NCBI GenBank assembly: GCA_016870935.1
Contig: VGAB01000002.1
Coordinates: forward strand, 1 to 64,000
DNA: 64,000 nucleotides
Direction of reading: 5' to 3'
Source: Actinomycetota bacterium
GTDB taxonomy: Bacteria; Actinomycetota; Acidimicrobiia; Acidimicrobiales; Ilumatobacteraceae
The position numbers and the translations under genes were made by a program. Below, piece by piece: positions 55,684 through 64,000 of the stretch; position 1 is the stretch's first letter; every line of letters starts with the position of its first letter. The notes beneath the pieces were generated by a model. The model was not told the DNA's origin and did not search any database. It saw only the letters and a program-made list of their open reading frames with translations.

Positions 55684-55689
55684 TAGCGT
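55684..55689 (+). promoter_or_regulatory. Leaderless -10 (TAGCGT) of murI
   Basis: TAGCGT ends seven bases before the ATG at 55697. Confidence 0.6.
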
Positions 55690-55696
55690 TGAGTCG

Positions 55697-56524
55697 ATGA
55701 ATGCGAGTGGCGATCGTGCGATCGGCATGTTCGACTCGGGTTTTGGCGGCTTGACCGTGGCGAGGGCCGTGATCGATCTGATGCCCGACGAGAAACTCAT
55801 ATATATAGGTGACACGGCGCGCTACCCGTACGGCCCGAAGCCGGCCAAAGATGTGCGCGGGTATGCGATCGAATTGGCCACGAGTCTTGTGCACGACTTT
55901 GATGTCAAGGTGATCGTCGTCGCCTGCAACACCGCCGCTTCGGTGGCCCTCGAAGAATTGCAGCGGTCTCTGGCCGTGCCGGTAATCGGCGTCGTCGCAC
56001 CTGGCGCAAAAGCCTTGCTCGGGCAAACCAGAAACAGGCGAGTCGGCGTGATTGGCACCACGGGCACTATCGACTCGGGAGCCTACGACGCGGCGATAAA
56101 AAGTGCGGCGAGCGAAACTGGCGAGTCGATCGACTTGGTGACGATGGCGTGCCCCGGTTTCGTCGAGTTCGTCGAGCGCGACGAAACTTCCGGGCCGGCA
56201 GTCACAGAACTTGCGCAACGACTGCTGACCCCGATGCGCGAGGCCGAAGTCGACGCGTTGCTGTTGGGATGCACGCATTATCCGTATCTGCGCGATGTGA
56301 TCGGTCAGGTCATGGGGTCTGGAGTGCGGCTTGTTGATGGTGCCGTCGCCACGGCGATCGCCGTTCGCCAGATGCTTTCTGATCGCAAACTTCTCAGGGT
56401 CGCCTCGCGCGACGAAGCGGCGACCAGAGATTTTTATTCATCTGGAGATGCCGCGCATTTTGCCGCACTGGGTCGAAGATTCTTGGGCCCCGAACTCACG
56501 ACAGCCAAGGTTTGGCCGATTTGA
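55697..56524 (+). CDS. murI: Glutamate racemase
   Basis: A 275-residue cofactor-free racemase supplying D-glutamate for peptidoglycan. It has the start GMFDSGFGGLTV, the first catalytic Cys in VACNTAAS (about 79) and the second in LLGCTHYPYL (about 193). It leads an operon-like run with rph and rdgB, as in mycobacteria. Confidence 0.96.
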   Translation: MNASGDRAIGMFDSGFGGLTVARAVIDLMPDEKLIYIGDTARYPYGPKPAKDVRGYAIELATSLVHDFDVKVIVVACNTAASVALEELQRSLAVPVIGVVAPGAKALLGQTRNRRVGVIGTTGTIDSGAYDAAIKSAASETGESIDLVTMACPGFVEFVERDETSGPAVTELAQRLLTPMREAEVDALLLGCTHYPYLRDVIGQVMGSGVRLVDGAVATAIAVRQMLSDRKLLRVASRDEAATRDFYSSGDAAHFAALGRRFLGPELTTAKVWPI

Positions 56525-56564
56525 AACCGAATAGATTTGTCGAGATACGAAAGACGGCAGAAAC

Positions 56565-57326
56565 ATGACACGACCAGACGGAAGACAGGCCGACGAATTG
56601 CGCAAACTCGGCTTCGAACGCGACTTCACGGAGATGGCGGCTGGCTCGGTGTTGGTTTCGTTCGGCAAGACCAGGGTGTTGTGCACGGCGTCGATCGACG
56701 AAGATGTGCCCAGGTGGATGAAAGGCAAGGGCAAAGGTTGGGTCACCGCCGAATATTCGATGTTGCCGGGTGCGACGCCCGAGCGCGCCGATCGTGAGGC
56801 GGCAAAGGGCAAGCAGGGCGGTCGAACGATAGAGATACAACGTCTGATCGGCAGGTCGTTGCGTTCGTGTTGCGACATGGCGCTGCTGGGTGAACGACAG
56901 GTGATCGTCGACTGTGATGTCTTGCAAGCCGACGGCGGCACCCGCACCGCGAGCATTTGTGGCGCCTACATCGCGTTGCACGACGCCCTGACACGTTTGC
57001 AACAGAACAATTTGATCGCCCAGCATCCGCTGCACTCGTTGTGCGCCGCGGTCAGCGTGGGCATCCACAACGGGCGACCGATACTCGACCTGCCCTACAT
57101 CGAAGACAGTGCCGCCGAGGTCGACATGAATGTGGTGATGTTGCAGCCGCACGCGGGCGGCGAGGCGAAGTTCGTCGAGGTGCAGGGCACCGCCGAGGGT
57201 GCGGCCTTCAGCCAGGACGAACTGGCGCAACTCTTGGGTTTGGCGAAAGCCGGATTGCGCGAGATCTTCGCGATGCAGACGAAACTGTTGGCCACAAAAC
57301 CTGCGTCGCGACCGCAGGCGAAATAA
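56565..57326 (+). CDS. rph: Ribonuclease PH
   Basis: A 253-residue phosphorolytic 3'-5' exoribonuclease that trims tRNA 3' ends. Conserved stretches include [22 protein letters not shown], the [14 protein letters not shown] loop and [15 protein letters not shown]. It follows murI by 40 bases; TAGATT at 56532-56537 may be a promoter with a short leader. Confidence 0.96.
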   Translation: MTRPDGRQADELRKLGFERDFTEMAAGSVLVSFGKTRVLCTASIDEDVPRWMKGKGKGWVTAEYSMLPGATPERADREAAKGKQGGRTIEIQRLIGRSLRSCCDMALLGERQVIVDCDVLQADGGTRTASICGAYIALHDALTRLQQNNLIAQHPLHSLCAAVSVGIHNGRPILDLPYIEDSAAEVDMNVVMLQPHAGGEAKFVEVQGTAEGAAFSQDELAQLLGLAKAGLREIFAMQTKLLATKPASRPQAK

Positions 57327-57327
57327 T

Positions 57328-57915
57328 TTGCTGCGCGTAGTTTGCGCCTCGGCGAACCCGCACAAGGTCGCCGAAATCGCAGACCTGGTGCGCGGTCTGG
57401 TCGACCTGGTTGCGCGACCGATCGATTTGCACGACGTGGCCGAGACCGAATCGACGCTCATCGGCAACGCGCGGCTGAAGGCGACCGCGGTTTGCGAGGC
57501 GACGAATCAACCCGCCTTGGCCGACGACACCGGGCTCGAAGTCGACGCGTTGCACGGCGAGCCCGGCGTGTTCACCGCCCGTTTCGCCGGGGCAAACGCG
57601 ACTGATGCCGAGAACAGGGCCAAACTTTTGCTCGCACTTCATGGCGAGAAGAATCGAGCGGCGCGCTTTCGAACCGTCGCCTTGTTGACCTGGCCCGACG
57701 GTCGCGAGATCGTCTGCCAAGGTGTCTGCGAGGGTTTGATCGCCGAAAGCGAACAGGGCGAGCGCGGCTTTGGTTACGACCCGGTGTTCATTCCGGCTTT
57801 GGGTGACGGACGAACCTTCGCCCAGATGAGCGTCGCAGAAAAGCACTCGTTTTCGCATCGCGGCATGGCGTTTCGCGACTTGCTGCGTCGACTGGGCGAA
57901 TCACCAACCGCGTAG
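57328..57915 (+). CDS. rdgB: Non-canonical purine NTP pyrophosphatase (RdgB/HAM1)
   Basis: A 195-residue dITP/XTP pyrophosphatase that cleans the nucleotide pool. It has the N-terminal SANPHKVAEI nucleotide loop, LADDTGLEVDAL, FGYDPVF and the C-terminal SHRG motif. It starts with TTG one base after the rph stop; an earlier in-frame start lies inside rph and is rejected. It overlaps the convergent 57.9-kb gene by 15 bases. Confidence 0.94.
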   Translation: MLRVVCASANPHKVAEIADLVRGLVDLVARPIDLHDVAETESTLIGNARLKATAVCEATNQPALADDTGLEVDALHGEPGVFTARFAGANATDAENRAKLLLALHGEKNRAARFRTVALLTWPDGREIVCQGVCEGLIAESEQGERGFGYDPVFIPALGDGRTFAQMSVAEKHSFSHRGMAFRDLLRRLGESPTA

Positions 57916-58929
57916 GTCGATCGACCAACGGTCGATGATTTCTTCTCCGCGCACGAGCCACGCGTTTTCGTGCATCGCCATTGTCGGGTCGATGTGCGCG
58001 GGAACCACGCGCAGTTTGTCGCCGACGGAAACATTGTTCGTGGTCGAATCTTTGGCGGGGGCGAGCGTCGTGTGTTCATCCGAGCAGAACAGCACGTCGA
58101 AGCCGGCCACGCTCGGGTTGCCGTGGTCCATGCCCAATGCCTTCAAACCGACGTCGACGACCAGCCACTTCTGGCTGATCGAAATGACCGTGCCCAAAAC
58201 AAAACACCCTTGTTCGAACGGCAGACCCAGTCGCGCATAGTGGGTGTCCATCAACGCGTAAGAGCCGGCCTGCAATTCGTTGATGCCCGTTTCGTCGTGC
58301 AGGTCGAAGGTGCCGGTGCCGCCGGCTGAAATTATTTCGCCGCCGACGGTCTTTGCCGCATCGACGAGCAGATGCATCGACTCGGCCACGAGTTTTCTTC
58401 GTTTGTCGCGACCGTCGATCATCATCAGGTGACCCTCGTAACCCATCACGCCTCGCACGGTCAAGCCTGCGTGACGCGCCGCGTCGGCGAGTCGGCCCGC
58501 TTGTTCGGGCGCGACTCCACAACGGGGCAGACCGACATTGACATCGACCAGCACATCGTGCAAACCCGCTCGCGCCGCGGCATCGATCGTGGCCTGCGAG
58601 TCGACGGCAATCGTCACCCGCGTGTCGTGCGCAACTTTTGCCAGTGCCGTCAGTCGATCGTGGTCGACTGTTTCGTTGGCCAGCAGAAGGTCTTCGCCGA
58701 TGCCGGCTAGGGCCATGCCGATCACTTCGCGGGGCGTGGCGCAGGTGAAGGTTTTGTGTCCGTAATGAAACTGAAGTTGGGCCAGAGAAGTGCACTTGTG
58801 GGCCTTCGTGTGCGGGCGCAATCTCGCAGCGGGGTGGCGCAGTGACATTGTTCGCAGGTTTCTGTTGAGAACATCCAGGTCGATCAACAACGCCGGGGTC
58901 GACAGGTCGAAGGTTGTGCGAGGTTGCAT
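57901..58929 (-). CDS. DSD1/D-threonine aldolase-like PLP enzyme
   Basis: A 342-residue fold-type-III (alanine-racemase N-terminal domain) protein. The PLP Lys is in LRPHTKAHKC, near residue 50; the C-terminal half has DEHTTL and ahead of it metal-ligand-like His/Cys (FCSDEH). Relatives include D-threonine aldolase and D-serine dehydratase. The ATG at 58929 fits the N-terminus TTFDLSTPALLIDLDVLNRN. It starts seven bases downstream of the tRNA, on the same strand. Confidence 0.88.
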   Translation of the reverse strand: MQPRTTFDLSTPALLIDLDVLNRNLRTMSLRHPAARLRPHTKAHKCTSLAQLQFHYGHKTFTCATPREVIGMALAGIGEDLLLANETVDHDRLTALAKVAHDTRVTIAVDSQATIDAAARAGLHDVLVDVNVGLPRCGVAPEQAGRLADAARHAGLTVRGVMGYEGHLMMIDGRDKRRKLVAESMHLLVDAAKTVGGEIISAGGTGTFDLHDETGINELQAGSYALMDTHYARLGLPFEQGCFVLGTVISISQKWLVVDVGLKALGMDHGNPSVAGFDVLFCSDEHTTLAPAKDSTTNNVSVGDKLRVVPAHIDPTMAMHENAWLVRGEEIIDRWSIDLRGW

Positions 58930-58935
58930 GAATCG

Positions 58936-59008
58936 TGCCGACGGAGAGACTCGAACTCTCACTAGCGGCGTCCTAAGCGCCGTGCCTCTGCCATTGGGCT
59001 ACGTCGGC
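58936..59008 (-). tRNA. tRNA with UAG (Leu, CUN) anticodon and short variable loop
   Basis: The minus strand folds as a cloverleaf: acceptor GCCGACG/CGTCGGC (all seven pairs), a D-arm, anticodon stem CGGCG/CGCCG with loop CTTAGGA (anticodon UAG, G37), a five-base variable loop CTAGT, T-arm GAGAG/CTCTC with TTCGAGT, and discriminator A73. CCA is not encoded. The anticodon reads CUN leucine codons, but bacterial tRNALeu normally has a long variable arm, so the body is class I. It may be an unusual or recruited tRNA. Confidence 0.88.
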
Positions 59009-59049
59009 TTCGTGTCGTAAGAGTAGTGCTTTGGTTCGAAATTTTGACA

Positions 59050-59055
59050 TAATGT
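59050..59055 (+). promoter_or_regulatory. Candidate leaderless -10 (TAATGT) of the 59061 gene
   Basis: TAATGT ends five bases before the TTG at 59061. A TTGACA directly before it is too close to be a -35. Confidence 0.45.
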
Positions 59056-59060
59056 AAATC

Positions 59061-60611
59061 TTGAGTTCAACAACCGCAACGACTCACGACTCGGCCCGGC
59101 TCGACGCCGACGCGATGGCTGGGCAGTTGGGTTTGGCCGACAAGGTGGTCGACTCGCAGGCCCTGCAGAACAGCGTCGCGGTGTGCGCGAAAAACAAAGT
59201 TGTTTTGCCGACTTTCGCCCAATTGGCCGACCCGACCCTGATCGCCGCCGACTACGCCAAAGGTGTCGACAAGAACGCCCCCGACCCGCGCAATTTGTTT
59301 CGTGTGCATTGGTACAACGACATGCGCGGCGAGCGGGTTGCCGTGCCCGACCATGTCGTGCTGCCTTCGTCGTTGACGGGCGTCGAAAGCCCGATCATCG
59401 TGATGTTCGGCGATCGTTTTCCGATGATCACCGCGCACAAAGTTTTGGCCGCCTACTCGTGTCTCGCCCCGCGCATAATCACCGGTCAGTTCGACCCGAG
59501 TCGACATCGCGCGGTTTGGCCGTCTACGGGCAACTATGCGCGCGGGGGCGTGGCGATCAGTCGCATCATGGGTTCGCGCGGCGTGGCCGTGCTGCCAGCC
59601 GGAATGTCGAAAGAACGCTTTGATTGGCTGGATCGTTGGGTCAGCGACCCGAGCGACGTCGTGCGCACACCCGGCACCGAGAGCAATGTCAAAGAGATTT
59701 ACGATGCGTGCAACGAAATGGAACTGGACCCGAAGAATTTTATTTTCAACCAGTTCTGCGAGTTCGGCAACCATGTCGGCCACTACGAGGTGACCGGTCG
59801 TGCCTTGAAGAAAGTGTTCGAGCATGTCAACGGCAAGTCGGGTGGTCGGTTGCGTCTTGCCGCATTCACATCGGCGACCGGCTCGGCCGGCACCATCGGC
59901 GCGGGCGACCGGCTCAAAGACGACCTAGACACGAAAATCGTGGCGGTCGAGGCGCTCGAGTGCCCGACGATGCTCGAAAACGGTTTCGGCGAGCACAACA
60001 TTCAGGGCATCGGCGACAAACATATTCCGTTGATTCACAACGTCATGAACACCGACGTGGTGGTCGGTGTTTCAGATCGGGCCACCGACGAATTGGACGT
60101 GATGTTCAACACCGACAGTGGTTGTCGATATCTCGTCGAGCGCAAGGGCGTGCCCGTCGAGATCGTCGAGACGCTGAAGCATTTTGGATTCTCGGCGATC
60201 TGCAACGTGATCGCCGCGATCAAGACGGCGAAACTTCTCGGTCTGGGGCCGAACGACGCCTTGATCACCATCGCCACCGACGGCGCTGATCTCTACCCGA
60301 GCGAACGGGTCAAGACGCTGGCCCGAAGATTCAACGATTCGTTCACCGAAATCGACGCCGCCGAGGTTTTCGCCGAACACCTCGGCACGGTCTCGACCGA
60401 CGCGATGATCGACTGCACCGAGCGCGACCGAACCCGCATCTTCAATTTGGGCTACTACACATGGGTCGAGCAGCAAGACACCCCGCTGGCCGTGTTCGAG
60501 GCGCGTCGGTCGCAGTCGTTCTGGCGAAACTTGCGCAAATATCTGCCGGTGTGGGACGAGATGATCGGCGACTTCAACCGCCGCGTCGCCGAAAAGATTC
60601 GCGACAACTGA
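59061..60611 (+). CDS. PLP-dependent cysteine-synthase-superfamily protein, long form
   Basis: A 516-residue fold-type-II (tryptophan synthase beta-like) enzyme, longer than ordinary cysteine synthase. The likely PLP Lys is in [11 protein letters not shown] and the phosphate loop is [10 protein letters not shown]; residues about 440-515 form an added C-terminal region. It belongs to an uncharacterised PLP-dependent cysteine synthase-related family; its reaction is unknown. It starts with TTG and precedes another fold-type-II gene by 25 bases. Confidence 0.83.
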   Translation: MSSTTATTHDSARLDADAMAGQLGLADKVVDSQALQNSVAVCAKNKVVLPTFAQLADPTLIAADYAKGVDKNAPDPRNLFRVHWYNDMRGERVAVPDHVVLPSSLTGVESPIIVMFGDRFPMITAHKVLAAYSCLAPRIITGQFDPSRHRAVWPSTGNYARGGVAISRIMGSRGVAVLPAGMSKERFDWLDRWVSDPSDVVRTPGTESNVKEIYDACNEMELDPKNFIFNQFCEFGNHVGHYEVTGRALKKVFEHVNGKSGGRLRLAAFTSATGSAGTIGAGDRLKDDLDTKIVAVEALECPTMLENGFGEHNIQGIGDKHIPLIHNVMNTDVVVGVSDRATDELDVMFNTDSGCRYLVERKGVPVEIVETLKHFGFSAICNVIAAIKTAKLLGLGPNDALITIATDGADLYPSERVKTLARRFNDSFTEIDAAEVFAEHLGTVSTDAMIDCTERDRTRIFNLGYYTWVEQQDTPLAVFEARRSQSFWRNLRKYLPVWDEMIGDFNRRVAEKIRDN

Positions 60612-60636
60612 TTTCGGGTCGCGCATCAGGCAAAAA

Positions 60637-61938
60637 ATGAGTCCCGTCGCGACCGGTTGGCATTGCGCGGTCTGCGGGGCAAAAGTTTCGATCGGCGAGA
60701 TCTTCTCGTGGCGTTGCCCCAATTCGAGCGGGTCTGATCGCCATCATGTGCTCGAACTGCAAAGTTCGATCGCCCCGTTGCGCAGCAACGGCGATGCGAA
60801 TCCGTTCGTCGCCTTCCAGCGATATCTGGCTTGGGATGCTTTCGCCGCGACGCTCGGGATCGACGTCGACGAGCGCACGAAAATGATTCGCGATCTCGAC
60901 GAATCGGTGGCCGAGGTCGCAGGCACCGGTTTTAGATTCACGCCGTTCTCGCGCCACGACGAACTCAGCGCCGAACTGGGCTTTGCGTCTAGCGGTGGCG
61001 TGTGGGTCAAAGACGAGACGGGCAACGTCGCCGGGTCGCAAAAGGCACGGCATCTATTCACCGAACTCCTGCATCTGGTCGCGGTCGAAAAAGTTGGTCG
61101 CGCCCCGTGGGCAAATCGTGCCGAAAGACCCGCGTTGGCCATCGCCTCGTGCGGCAACGCGGCGATCGCGGCGAGCACCCTGGCGCGGGCGCTCGACTGG
61201 AAGATAAAAGTTTTCGTGCCCGAGCACGCCGACGAACCGACGCTGAAGATTTTGCGCTCGCTGAACGCCGACGCGGTGAAGTGTCGGCGAGTGTCGACCG
61301 ACCCGCCGGGCGACCCGTGCGTCTACAGGTTTCGCGAGGCCGTCGCCGCCGGGGCGATACCTTTCGGCGTGCAAGGCCCCGAGAACGCATGGTGTCTCGA
61401 CGGCGGAAGAACGATCGGTTGGGAGATGGCGGTCATCGCCGAAGATCTGCCGGGGTCGCTGATCAGTCGCATGTTCGTGCAAGCGGGCGGCGGGGCGTTC
61501 GTGACTTGCGCCGCCGCGGGCTTTTTCGCCGGGGCGACGAAGCCGAAAGTTCACGCCGTGCAAACCGAGGGCTGCGCGCCTTTGGCCCGCGCCTTTGACC
61601 GCGCCGAGCAGACCGGCGGCGCGCGCAACGCCGGGCCGCGTTGGTCGCAGTGCATGTGGCCATGGGAGGCGACACCTGTTTCGCTCGCCGACGGAATCTT
61701 GGACGACGAGACATACGACTGGATCGGCGCCTGCAACGCGATGGCCGACAGCGGTGGATCTCCCGTCGTGGCGAGCGAAGAACTCGTGCGCGAGAGTTTC
61801 GCCATGGCGCATCGTGTGACCAAAATCGATGTCAGTCCGACGGGTGCGGCGGGTTTGGCGGGACTGCTGGCCAAGCGCCACGAAATCGCCGATGACGAGC
61901 GCGTCGTCGTGATATTCAGCGGCGTCCGTCGTCATTAG
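60637..61938 (+). CDS. Threonine-synthase-like PLP enzyme with zinc ribbon
   Basis: A 433-residue fold-type-II enzyme. The N-terminus carries a zinc-ribbon pattern (WHCAVCG, then RCPN) as in some threonine synthases; the PLP Lys is in [11 protein letters not shown] and the phosphate loop is ASCGNAAIA. It could be a threonine synthase or a related lyase; the substrate is not clear. It is probably cotranscribed with the preceding PLP enzyme. Confidence 0.84.
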   Translation: MSPVATGWHCAVCGAKVSIGEIFSWRCPNSSGSDRHHVLELQSSIAPLRSNGDANPFVAFQRYLAWDAFAATLGIDVDERTKMIRDLDESVAEVAGTGFRFTPFSRHDELSAELGFASSGGVWVKDETGNVAGSQKARHLFTELLHLVAVEKVGRAPWANRAERPALAIASCGNAAIAASTLARALDWKIKVFVPEHADEPTLKILRSLNADAVKCRRVSTDPPGDPCVYRFREAVAAGAIPFGVQGPENAWCLDGGRTIGWEMAVIAEDLPGSLISRMFVQAGGGAFVTCAAAGFFAGATKPKVHAVQTEGCAPLARAFDRAEQTGGARNAGPRWSQCMWPWEATPVSLADGILDDETYDWIGACNAMADSGGSPVVASEELVRESFAMAHRVTKIDVSPTGAAGLAGLLAKRHEIADDERVVVIFSGVRRH

Positions 61939-61950
61939 ACGGTCACGCAC

Positions 61951-61956
61951 TAGCCT
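61951..61956 (+). promoter_or_regulatory. Leaderless -10 (TAGCCT) of clpP
   Basis: TAGCCT ends seven bases before the ATG of clpP. Confidence 0.62.
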
Positions 61957-61963
61957 GCAAGGC

Positions 61964-62554
61964 ATGTCAAATATTCTTCCCGTCTCGCTCGAGGGCGGTT
62001 TCGACGCGCGCAGCGATATTTTCGTGCGCCTGCTCAAGAGTCGCGTGATCATGCTCGGCACCGACGTCAACGACGAAATCGCCAACCAAGTCTGCGCCCA
62101 ACTGCTGTTTCTCGAGGGCGAAGATCCGAAGGCCGACATCTGGCTTTACATCAACAGCCCCGGCGGTTCGGTGACTGCGGGCATGGCGATCTACGACACG
62201 ATGCAGTTCGTCGCGTGCGATGTCGCCACAGTGTGTCTGGGTCTGGCGGCGTCGATGGGGCAGTTCTTGCTGACCGCGGGGGCCAAAGGCAAGCGCTACA
62301 CGCTGCCCAACGCGCGCATCATGATGCACCAGCCGCTCGCAGGTTTGCGCGGTCAAGCCTCGGACATCGCGATTCAAGCCGAACAACTTGCCTACACCAA
62401 GTTGAGCATGGCCAAACTCACGGCCCACCATTCGGGTCGCAAACTCGAAGAGATCCAGGCCGACTCTGAGCGCGACAGGTGGTTCACCGCCGAGCAGGCC
62501 CGTGATTACGGTCTGGTCGACAAGGTGATCGTCAAGCGCGGAGAAATTCGCTGA
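61964..62554 (+). CDS. clpP: ATP-dependent Clp protease proteolytic subunit
   Basis: A 196-residue ClpP. The catalytic Ser is in [11 protein letters not shown], His in ARIMMHQP and Asp in SERDRWFTA. It is compact, with no long propeptide. It stands alone, without clpX or a second clpP in the visible region, unlike the clpP1P2-clpX cluster common in actinobacteria. Confidence 0.95.
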   Translation: MSNILPVSLEGGFDARSDIFVRLLKSRVIMLGTDVNDEIANQVCAQLLFLEGEDPKADIWLYINSPGGSVTAGMAIYDTMQFVACDVATVCLGLAASMGQFLLTAGAKGKRYTLPNARIMMHQPLAGLRGQASDIAIQAEQLAYTKLSMAKLTAHHSGRKLEEIQADSERDRWFTAEQARDYGLVDKVIVKRGEIR

Positions 62555-62565
62555 CGATTCGGTCG

Positions 62566-62976
62566 TCAGCCCGTCGGGGCGACGTTCAAGCCAGTTGAGA
62601 TATCTACACCGCAAGTTTCTTTGATCCACTTGGCGGCGGCGCCGGCCGCGTTCTCGGTCGAGTACGCCATGTCGACGACGGCCTGCACGCTTTCGGCGTC
62701 GTTGGCGTTGACGCGCGAGGCGAGGGTGAGAAGTTCGGTGAGCGACTGCCAATCTTTTTCGATCGCCAACGGCGCGACCTTGCCCAGGCGTCGATAGCGC
62801 TCGAGCATCGTCGCCACCTCGGCGGGGGTCGCCGTCGGCACCGTGATGCCCGGCAGTTCTTTGGCCAGTTGCCGACAGAAATTCGTCGCCGTACGCGGCG
62901 TTTCTGAACAGGCGCCGAGCGCGACGAGCAAAAAACCGACGAGTGCAATGCGCGCCGTTGGTCGTGTCGAAAGCAC
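62566..62976 (-). CDS. Putative lipoprotein of unknown function
   Basis: A 136-residue protein starting at GTG 62976. The N-terminus has a basic start, a hydrophobic helix and the lipobox LGAC (LVGFLLVALGAC, Cys near 22), so it should be lipid-anchored outside the membrane. The rest is mostly helical with two further Cys (FCRQLAKEL and KETCGV) that may pair. No family is recognised. A longer frame to 63108 overlaps the comM start and is rejected. Confidence 0.72.
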   Translation of the reverse strand: MLSTRPTARIALVGFLLVALGACSETPRTATNFCRQLAKELPGITVPTATPAEVATMLERYRRLGKVAPLAIEKDWQSLTELLTLASRVNANDAESVQAVVDMAYSTENAAGAAAKWIKETCGVDISTGLNVAPTG

Positions 62977-63080
62977 ACAATCTCGGCGCGAATTTTTCAG
63001 AAAAGATTCTCGAGAAGTCACCGCGCTCAAGTATCTCAGGTCGGCAATTCGATTTGATGTCATTTCCAAAAGGATGAAAA

Positions 63081-64000
63081 GTGTTCGCATCAGTTCGCTC
63101 CGCGACATTGCTGGGTGTTCTCGGCTCGCGCGTCGACGTCGAGGTGCACTCGGGCGTCGGTTTGCCCGGCTTCACCGTGGTGGGTCAGCCCGACGAGGTT
63201 TGTCGCGAAAGTCGCGATCGGGTGCGCGCTGCGTTTCTGTCGTCGGGCCTGCCCTGGCCGACACGCCGTGTCACGGTGAACCTTGCACCGTCGGGTGATC
63301 GCAAGTCGGGGGCGTGTCTCGATCTGGCGATTGCGGTCGGTCTGCTCGCGGCGCAAGAACTTGTCGACCTCGCCCTGCTGACGAAGTTTGCTTTTGTCGC
63401 CGAGTTGGGTCTCGACGGCACGCTGCGCAGCGTGCGCGGGGCGACCCCGCTGGTTTTGGCGTCGACCGATCGAACGACCGTCGTGGCGCCGGGCAACCTG
63501 CACGAGGCCAGCGCGGCGAGTTGTGCAGAAGTCGTGTCGGCGCCCAACCTCGCCGAGGTCGTCGAGTGTCTGGCGGGTCGAAACTCATGGCGCAAAGCCG
63601 GCTCGCTCGATGCGCAACATGTCGAGAATGCCGAAAAATATTCAGGCGAGCGAACCGTGGCGAGTTCGTTCGATCTGGCCGATGTGCAGGGTCAACCGGT
63701 GGCGCGGCGCGCGCTCGAGATTGCCGCCGCTGGTGCGCACCATTTGTTGCTCGTCGGGCCGCCTGGTTCGGGCAAGACGATGCTGGCCGAACGACTCGTG
63801 GGTTTGTTGCCCGCGCTCACCGACGACGAGGCGATCGCCACGACGATGATCCACTCGTCGGTGCAAGTTCAGTCGCCGGGCACTGGCTTGATGCGTCGCG
63901 CGCCGTATCGCGCGCCCCATCACTCTTCGTCGATGATCGCGATGGTCGGCGGCGGCACCTCGTTGATGCGACCCGGTGAAATCTCGCTGGCCAGCAACGG
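63081..64000 (+). CDS. ComM/YifB-family AAA ATPase, cut by the window end
   Basis: The first 306 residues of a Mg-chelatase-like ComM/YifB protein; the frame is open at 64000. It starts with GTG after an AAAGGA Shine-Dalgarno. The Lon-protease-like N-terminal domain (VDVEVHSGVGLPGFTVVGQPDEVCRESRDRV) is followed by Walker A GPPGSGKTMLAERL at about residue 228 and the RAPYRAPHHSSS segment. In competent bacteria ComM is a branch-migration helicase for recombination. The missing part is about 200 residues. Confidence 0.92.
   Translation, partial: MFASVRSATLLGVLGSRVDVEVHSGVGLPGFTVVGQPDEVCRESRDRVRAAFLSSGLPWPTRRVTVNLAPSGDRKSGACLDLAIAVGLLAAQELVDLALLTKFAFVAELGLDGTLRSVRGATPLVLASTDRTTVVAPGNLHEASAASCAEVVSAPNLAEVVECLAGRNSWRKAGSLDAQHVENAEKYSGERTVASSFDLADVQGQPVARRALEIAAAGAHHLLLVGPPGSGKTMLAERLVGLLPALTDDEAIATTMIHSSVQVQSPGTGLMRRAPYRAPHHSSSMIAMVGGGTSLMRPGEISLASN

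Noticed and set aside
58936-59008. Amber (UAG) suppressor tRNA
   Set aside because: The anticodon itself is UAG, which reads CUN (leucine) codons. A UAG-stop suppressor would need the anticodon CUA.

Overview
The window reads as a gene-dense, high-GC actinobacterial chromosome segment, most likely from the class Acidimicrobiia (an inference from family content and gene order, not from a phylogeny). Pointers are the F420 genes cofD and cofE, an imuA'-imuB-dnaE2 mutasome with actinobacterial LexA boxes, the DUF3039, DUF3499 and DUF5719 families, a mec-cysM pair, CysM itself, and remnants of the mycobacterial gene order around fbiAB-manC-manB-sahH-secA and mec-cysM-murI-rph-rdgB. I see no insertion sequence, prophage, CRISPR array or integron. 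No gene-free stretch exceeds 300 bases except the tmRNA region.

Layout. 0.1-6.2 kb: SOS-inducible mutagenesis operon (imuA', imuB, a NUDIX hydrolase, dnaE2) with two LexA boxes. 6.2-9.4 kb: LysE-type exporter, DUF3039, FmdB, an unknown protein, a rhomboid protease and GDP-L-fucose synthase. 9.5-24.8 kb: surface-glycan block with three GT4 glycosyltransferases, a GDP-mannose pyrophosphorylase-type protein, an SDR that lacks its catalytic residues, gmd, a flippase, a 1038-residue GT2 membrane protein, DUF5719 and an anchored thioredoxin; cofE/cofD sit inside it. 24.8-33.4 kb: ftsH, DUF3499, a CPBP protease, a large membrane protein, phosphomannomutase, Trm112 and sahH. 33.4-41.4 kb: comF-secA-prfB-ftsE-ftsX-enoyl-CoA hydratase-globin. 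41.4-44 kb (minus): sulfotransferase, menB, rRNA/tRNA methyltransferase. 44-52.3 kb: a catabolic block (ALDH, HIBADH-type, class II aldolase, ADH, enolase-superfamily enzyme) facing an AruI/AruH-like decarboxylase-transaminase pair. 52.4-58 kb: tmRNA, smpB, mec, cysM, EamA, murI, rph, rdgB. 58-64 kb: DSD1-type PLP enzyme, a tRNA, two fold-type-II PLP enzymes, clpP, a lipoprotein and the start of comM/yifB.

How the parts fit. manB, manC, gmd and fcl together would make GDP-mannose and GDP-L-fucose, probably for the neighbouring glycosyltransferases and flippase. A strong regulatory theme is that many genes carry a TANNNT hexamer ending only 5-9 nt before the start codon, the geometry of leaderless transcripts; both SOS promoters share it, with the LexA box touching the -10. 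Most interesting for follow-up: the NUDIX gene inside the SOS operon, the leaderless-promoter pattern, a tRNA with a Leu UAG anticodon but a class I (short variable loop) body, the catalytically stripped SDR beside manC, and the loss of cysO, mtrAB-lpqB and hpf from otherwise recognisable loci.
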